Source of the DNA: an uncultured Verrucomicrobiae bacterium
Lineage (GTDB): Bacteria; Verrucomicrobiota; Verrucomicrobiia; Limisphaerales; AAA164-E04
Reading direction: 5' to 3'
DNA length: 50,241 nucleotides
Assembly: GCA_943788245.1 (NCBI GenBank)
Contig: CALSPN010000037.1
Location: 1 to 50,241 of the forward strand
Part shown: in pieces, positions 46,503 to 50,241 of the stretch
Layout of the letters: every line of letters begins with the position of its first letter
How positions within the stretch are numbered: the stretch's first letter is position 1
Translations under genes and position numbers: made by a program
Notes under the pieces: model-generated
Databases searched by the model: none
Seen by the model: only the letters and a program-made list of their open reading frames with translations
What the model was told of the DNA's origin: nothing

Positions 46503-47075
46503 ATGGGAAGTGAAACTGCATCGGGACCAGGTATGACTTGGCTTTATTTCGCGTTAATGACTGTGGGATGCTGGGGGATTTACGGCATCCTGCTTCATAA
46601 AGGACAGGTGACCATGGAGGATCCTGTCAATGGTCGCTACAAGGCTTTCCTTTTTGTGGGAATTGCCTACTTTTTGACGGCAGTCCTGGCTCCTCTGGTC
46701 CTCTTGATGGCTCGTGGAGTTGCCTTTTCCGGATATACAGGCAGTGGTATGTGGTGGTCATTGGTGGCAGGTATCGCCGGAGCGATTGGTGCTTTTGGAG
46801 TACTCCTTGCGTTCGGGGCCAAGGGTAGCCCTTCGGTTGTCATGTCTATTATTTTTGCTGGTGCGCCCATCGTTAATGCGGTTGTTGCGCTGGCCCTGCA
46901 CCCTCCGGCGGGTGGCTATGGATCCATCAAGCCCCAGTTCTTCGCCGGTATATTGCTGGCTGCGGTCGGTGGCACTTTAGTCACTTTATACAAGCCCAAC
47001 CCAGCTCCTCCCAAATCGCAACCCACTGCCGTGGCTGCTAATGGTGCTGATACAGTGAGCTCGGAAAACAAGTGA
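46503..47075 (+). CDS. EamA/DMT-like membrane protein
   Basis: 190 residues with about five hydrophobic helices. It opens MTWLYFALMTVGCWGIYGIL, then FVGIAYFLTAVLAPLVLLM, GSGMWWSLVAGIAGAIGAFG, VVMSIIFAGAPIVNAVVALA and FAGILLAAVGGTLVTLY. The pattern is that of one DMT (EamA-like) repeat unit with the GGTLV exit. Full transporters have ten helices, so this is a half-size member and may dimerise. No substrate can be inferred. ATG 46503 is used because the upstream extension to 46413 is not membrane-like. The ribosome site is weak. Confidence 0.75.
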   Translation: MGSETASGPGMTWLYFALMTVGCWGIYGILLHKGQVTMEDPVNGRYKAFLFVGIAYFLTAVLAPLVLLMARGVAFSGYTGSGMWWSLVAGIAGAIGAFGVLLAFGAKGSPSVVMSIIFAGAPIVNAVVALALHPPAGGYGSIKPQFFAGILLAAVGGTLVTLYKPNPAPPKSQPTAVAANGADTVSSENK

Positions 47076-47136
47076 TCCGAACTTCAGACGGTGAAGACTT
47101 TTTTATCGTGACATGAGTTGATCAATCAAGGATGAC

Positions 47137-48435
47137 TTGACCTTAGCTGACGGTCCATCCGCACCAGCATTTATTTTCATGCAACAGGACAGATTGGCGA
47201 AATTGAATCGATTGCTTGAGTTATCGATTGATGATAACGCCTTTTACCAGCCACGTCTGAAAGCTGTGCGAGAGTCCCTTCCCTTGGGTTCGTTGGAAAT
47301 CTTTCAACGATTGGTGTCCTTCACTGACAAAGACGAATGGATTGAGGATCAAAATCTGAATCCACCCTACGGCACCAACTTGGCATTTCCTTTGGAAGCA
47401 TACTCACGTTGTCATCAAACAAGTGGCACAACGGGCAACCCCATGCGTTGGCTGGATACGCCAACAACCTGGGATCACATGTTAGATGCCTGGGGAAGAG
47501 TCTTTCGTGGTGCCGGCGCACAGACCACAGATCGAGTGTTCTTTGCTTTTTCTTTTGGCCCTTTTCTGGGGTTCTGGACTGCCTTTGAGTCTGCTCAAAA
47601 GCTGGGGATGTTTTGTCTTTCAGGTGGAGCGATGACTACCGAGACACGATTAAAAGCGATCCGCGAAAATCAATGCACCGTTCTCTGCTGCACTCCCACG
47701 TATGCGCTGCGTCTGGGGCAAGTAGCGCGTGATTGTGGATACTTACCCGACACTTTCAAACTGCATACTATCATTGTTGCAGGAGAGCCCGGCGGAAGTC
47801 TTCCTGCAGTGCGAGGGCAACTCAAGCAACTATGGCCCAATGCCAAGGTGTATGATCATCACGGGATGACCGAGGTCGGTCCGGTCTCCTATGAATGCCC
47901 TGAACATGCCTGCCGACTGCATGTCATCGAAGATGCCTTCATTGCCGAAGTGATCGATCCCGACTCATTGAAGCTTACTGATCCTGGGGAAAAAGGAGAA
48001 TTGATCCTGACTACTCTGGATCGTGTGGGTTCTCCTTTGATCCGCTACCGAACCGGGGATCTTGTGCAACCCTTGCCCTCGGGGAAGTGCGATTGCGGTT
48101 CGAGCGACCTGGCACTGGAGGGGGGAATCATTGGTAGATGCGATGACATGGTAGTGGTGCGTGGAGTGAATATTTATCCCAGCGCCATTGATCAAATCGT
48201 GCGTGAATGTGGGGGTGTTGTCGAATACCGTGTTGAGGTTAAAAAGGTGAGAAATCTTGTCGAGCTGAATGTCACCATCGAACCCGAGGCAGACCTCGAA
48301 GATGTAGATGGATTGGTAGCCAGATTGTCCCGTGCCTTTCAATTGTCTCTGGCGCTTCGCATACCTGTCAAAGCGACCCGCTCAGAATCGCTCCCTCGTT
48401 TCGAAATGAAAGCCAAACGTTGGACACGGACGTGA
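47137..48435 (+). CDS. Phenylacetate-CoA ligase-like adenylate-forming enzyme
   Basis: 432 residues of the PaaK branch of the acyl-CoA synthetases. The AMP-binding motif is HQTSGTTGNPMRW, with VYDHHGMTEVGPVSYECP and LILTTLDRVGSPLIRYRTGD further along. A zinc-like cysteine group CDCGSSD and the hinge VVVRGVNIYPSAID are as in PaaK. The enzyme activates an aromatic or related acid with ATP and CoA; the acid is not known. No phenylacetate pathway gene is nearby. The start is a TTG at 47137, with AAGGA four bases before it; an ATG at 47179 without such a site is the alternative. Confidence 0.88.
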   Translation: MTLADGPSAPAFIFMQQDRLAKLNRLLELSIDDNAFYQPRLKAVRESLPLGSLEIFQRLVSFTDKDEWIEDQNLNPPYGTNLAFPLEAYSRCHQTSGTTGNPMRWLDTPTTWDHMLDAWGRVFRGAGAQTTDRVFFAFSFGPFLGFWTAFESAQKLGMFCLSGGAMTTETRLKAIRENQCTVLCCTPTYALRLGQVARDCGYLPDTFKLHTIIVAGEPGGSLPAVRGQLKQLWPNAKVYDHHGMTEVGPVSYECPEHACRLHVIEDAFIAEVIDPDSLKLTDPGEKGELILTTLDRVGSPLIRYRTGDLVQPLPSGKCDCGSSDLALEGGIIGRCDDMVVVRGVNIYPSAIDQIVRECGGVVEYRVEVKKVRNLVELNVTIEPEADLEDVDGLVARLSRAFQLSLALRIPVKATRSESLPRFEMKAKRWTRT

Positions 48436-48468
48436 TCCTATCAACCTGCCGCTGCTTCCGATGACCAC

Positions 48469-48747
48469 ATGTCGGCAGTTCCCTTTTTTGGGAATGAGAT
48501 TCTTGGTGATTTTGAACTCGTTGAGGAGTTGGTCAGAGGGGGGATTGCCTATTGTGCAACAAAGAAGAACCTTGGGCGCGAAGTTGCCTTGAAGATGATC
48601 TTTTCCGGTCATTTTGCTCTCGCGAAAATTGCTTGTCACGGTTGTGCTTTCAGGTCCGATCTGTTCTGTGCGGTTGCACGGATCATTGAAGTCGACTTTT
48701 TGTTCCTCACGCTGAGCTCCCTATTGAGTGCTTCTTCAATTGAATGA
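48469..48747 (+). pseudogene. Remnant of a Ser/Thr kinase N-terminus
   Basis: The first 50 residues carry kinase features: ILGDFELVEELVRGG (the glycine-loop entry) and NLGREVALKMIFSGHFA, with the VALKM lysine. After that the frame turns to unrelated residues (LAKIACHGCAF) and ends at 48747 after 92 codons. The glycine loop itself is worn (RGGIAYCATK instead of RGGMGxVY). No catalytic loop follows in any frame up to 49084. I read this as the start of a decayed kinase gene truncated downstream, unlike the one-base breaks elsewhere. A complete kinase of another type is at 7.9 kb. Confidence 0.65.
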
Positions 48748-48780
48748 GTAACAGTATTGTTACGGTTATGTTACTTTTCC

Positions 48781-48900
48781 TATTGAGTTTCCATTATTTG
48801 CTTAATAAATATTTGTTAACTATTATTTTTTTTACAAAAAATATAAAAGTTATAAGTTGTTAATATTGTGAGTTTAATATTTAAAAATAAAAAACAATGA
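48781..48900. other. Very AT-rich block
   Basis: Counting G and C over these 120 bases gives 17, or about 14 percent, against roughly half in the neighbouring genes. It has runs such as TATTATTTTTTTTACAAAAA and repeated TTAATATT-like strings. It sits between the kinase remnant and the phosphate permease start, where the truncated gene should have continued. It could be a promoter region, a curved or easily melted segment, or a scar of a deletion or insertion; no DnaA-box pattern was seen. Confidence 0.6.
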
Positions 48901-49084
48901 GAATTTTATTTAGCTTTAGAGTGTGGAATAAAAACCGAATTTACGGCAAATAGGGGTGATGATTTTACAATTGACCCTTGGAGTGTTCTGAGAAAGCATG
49001 CCCACACATGAGAGGTTGTCAAAACCCGTGCCTGATTGGCTAATTCACAGGGGGCCTCCTTGAAAATAGAGCTTTCGAAAAATT

Positions 49085-50241
49085 ATGGAACTAACCTTAT
49101 TTCATTACATCGTAGGTGCCATCGCCTTGATCATGCTGATCTGGAACACTGTGGAAGTGGGGCGTAACGACGCTGCCAATATTGTCAACGCGGTGTTCGG
49201 GGCCAGGGTAATGCCGCGTAGTAAAGCCGTTTGGATCGCTGGGATCGCAGTGATCGTGGGAGCGATGGCCTCCTCCCCAGTGATGGAAACCGCCCGGAAA
49301 GGCATATTTGACCCGGCAAGCTTGCCGGGAATCAACGCAGCAATCAGCGTTTATATCGGGGTTTATCTGACAAACACCGTGTTGCTTTACTCTTTTTCTG
49401 CTTATGGCATGCCGGTATCCACCACTGCTTGTCTGGTATTTTCTCTGTTAGGAGCCGGATTTGCTCTGGGAGGAGTTGAAGCGATTAATTGGGATAAGAG
49501 TTCCAAGGTGATATTGGGAATTATTTGCTCCATCATTGTCAGTGGTATTGCTGGTTTTTTGGTGCAGCGCATGTTCCGCGGGGTGGTGAGGGATGACTGT
49601 GAAGATCCTCAGGTGATAAAACTGCACGGCCCCTGGATGGCTGGAGCTCTTCTTACTGGACTAGTTTACTTTCTTGTGATGAAAGGGATGAAGAATGTCG
49701 CCCTGGTTAAATCGATTAAGGCCAGCACATTTGATGCTCTCGGTGCGCCTGTTGCTTTGCTGATTGTCTGGGCATTTCTTTCGGTCCTCACATTTCTTGC
49801 CATACGCTTTTGGGGGAAACTCATCTCAAACAAATTGTTTGCTGCTTTGGCTGTTATGGGAATGATAGCAACCGCTGTGGCCTTTGGGCAAAACGATTTG
49901 GCCAATTGTGCTTCACCAGGTCTGGCTGTTTTCATGATTCTTCAGAAAGGCGAATTAGCTGGATCAGTGGATGTGCACTGGTTTTGGTTGTTTTGTTGTG
50001 GTGCGCTTTTGTTTATGGGGATGACGACCAAAACCGCACAGCGGGTCACTAGGGCGGAAGTTAATACGGGTAGTCAAGGGGACTTGGTACGCTTATATGC
50101 CCCAGAGTGGTGCATCGGAGTGGCCAAATGGATCATTCCAAAATCAGGTCAGGATCATGCTTTGGCTCCCAAGCAAAAACCGACCAAAGTGGCTGATAAG
50201 TTGCAGCATTATGACGCCCTCCGAGCGGCGGTGATCACTTC
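49085..50241 (+). CDS. PiT-family inorganic phosphate permease (runs off the window)
   Basis: About 385 residues visible, open to the window edge. The family signature occurs twice in inverted halves, as GRNDAANIVNAVFGARVMPR near residue 23 and FGQNDLANCASPGLAVFM near residue 265. Hydrophobic helices in between include YGMPVSTTACLVFSLLGAG and HGPWMAGALLTGLVYFLVM. PiT proteins move phosphate, usually as a metal complex, with protons or sodium. The start ATG at 49085 has GAGCTTTCG upstream and only a weak ribosome site. The gene lies downstream of the AT-rich block; no PHO-box-like repeat was seen. The 3' part is absent. Confidence 0.93.
   Translation, partial: MELTLFHYIVGAIALIMLIWNTVEVGRNDAANIVNAVFGARVMPRSKAVWIAGIAVIVGAMASSPVMETARKGIFDPASLPGINAAISVYIGVYLTNTVLLYSFSAYGMPVSTTACLVFSLLGAGFALGGVEAINWDKSSKVILGIICSIIVSGIAGFLVQRMFRGVVRDDCEDPQVIKLHGPWMAGALLTGLVYFLVMKGMKNVALVKSIKASTFDALGAPVALLIVWAFLSVLTFLAIRFWGKLISNKLFAALAVMGMIATAVAFGQNDLANCASPGLAVFMILQKGELAGSVDVHWFWLFCCGALLFMGMTTKTAQRVTRAEVNTGSQGDLVRLYAPEWCIGVAKWIIPKSGQDHALAPKQKPTKVADKLQHYDALRAAVIT

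Overview
The window reads as a chromosomal segment of a Verrucomicrobiota bacterium, or a close PVC relative. The base composition is roughly half G+C. The taxonomic cues are a PSD1 cytochrome gene followed by a DUF1501 gene, an H-X9-DG pseudopilin, a secreted Gfo/Idh/MocA oxidoreductase with a twin-arginine leader, a PVC-type elongation factor P with a PGNLRA loop, and several small secreted proteins typical of that group. I cannot place it more finely. No rRNA, tRNA, CRISPR array, prophage or insertion sequence was found.

Layout. 1-0.75 kb: the start of an FAD-linked oxidase and a DUF2007 gene, downstream of ffh (0.8-2.2 kb). 2.3-6.9 kb: a PSD1/DUF1501 pair, badly broken by indels. 7.1-9.8 kb: a HAD phosphatase, a Ser/Thr kinase with a zinc ribbon, and EF-P. 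9.8-17.6 kb: a PfkB sugar kinase, a secreted protein, a UvrD/PcrA helicase, a cupin, a secreted protein and a CbxX-type AAA ATPase. 17.7-23.1 kb: a likely carbohydrate-oxidation neighbourhood with a Gfo/Idh/MocA oxidoreductase, an OFA-type MFS carrier, a soluble sugar dehydrogenase and a sulfocyanin-like copper protein. 23.2-26.7 kb: a pseudopilin, a PpiD/SurA-like chaperone and a lipoprotein. 26.7-31.8 kb: one tight minus-strand run, exbB-exbD-tonB-like-zinc ribbon-vanZ-comEC. 32.3-37 kb: a secreted metallo-beta-lactamase-fold hydrolase and a fused 5-oxoprolinase/hydantoinase. 37-42.1 kb: a long Sel1-repeat protein, a second pseudopilin and small lineage proteins. 42.7-48.4 kb: a cysteine desulfurase, an Lrp regulator, an NtrC-type regulator, a DMT-like membrane protein and a PaaK-like CoA ligase. 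48.4-50.2 kb: a kinase remnant, a very AT-rich block and the start of a PiT phosphate permease.

Data quality shapes the reading. Many genes are split by one-base indels. Two patches (about 3.24-6.87 kb and 17.95-19.90 kb) hold most of them, and each patch begins or ends inside a gene. This looks more like a low-quality consensus than biological decay. Isolated indels elsewhere mostly lie in homopolymers, and each is resolved by a single-base correction.

The most interesting biology is an ExbB/ExbD pair that has lost two charged residues of the canonical proton path (ExbD Asp to Gly, ExbB Glu to Lys) while keeping a TonB-like partner. It sits in the same gene run as ComEC. Second is a sulfocyanin-like protein beside a sugar dehydrogenase, with His where the axial Met is expected.
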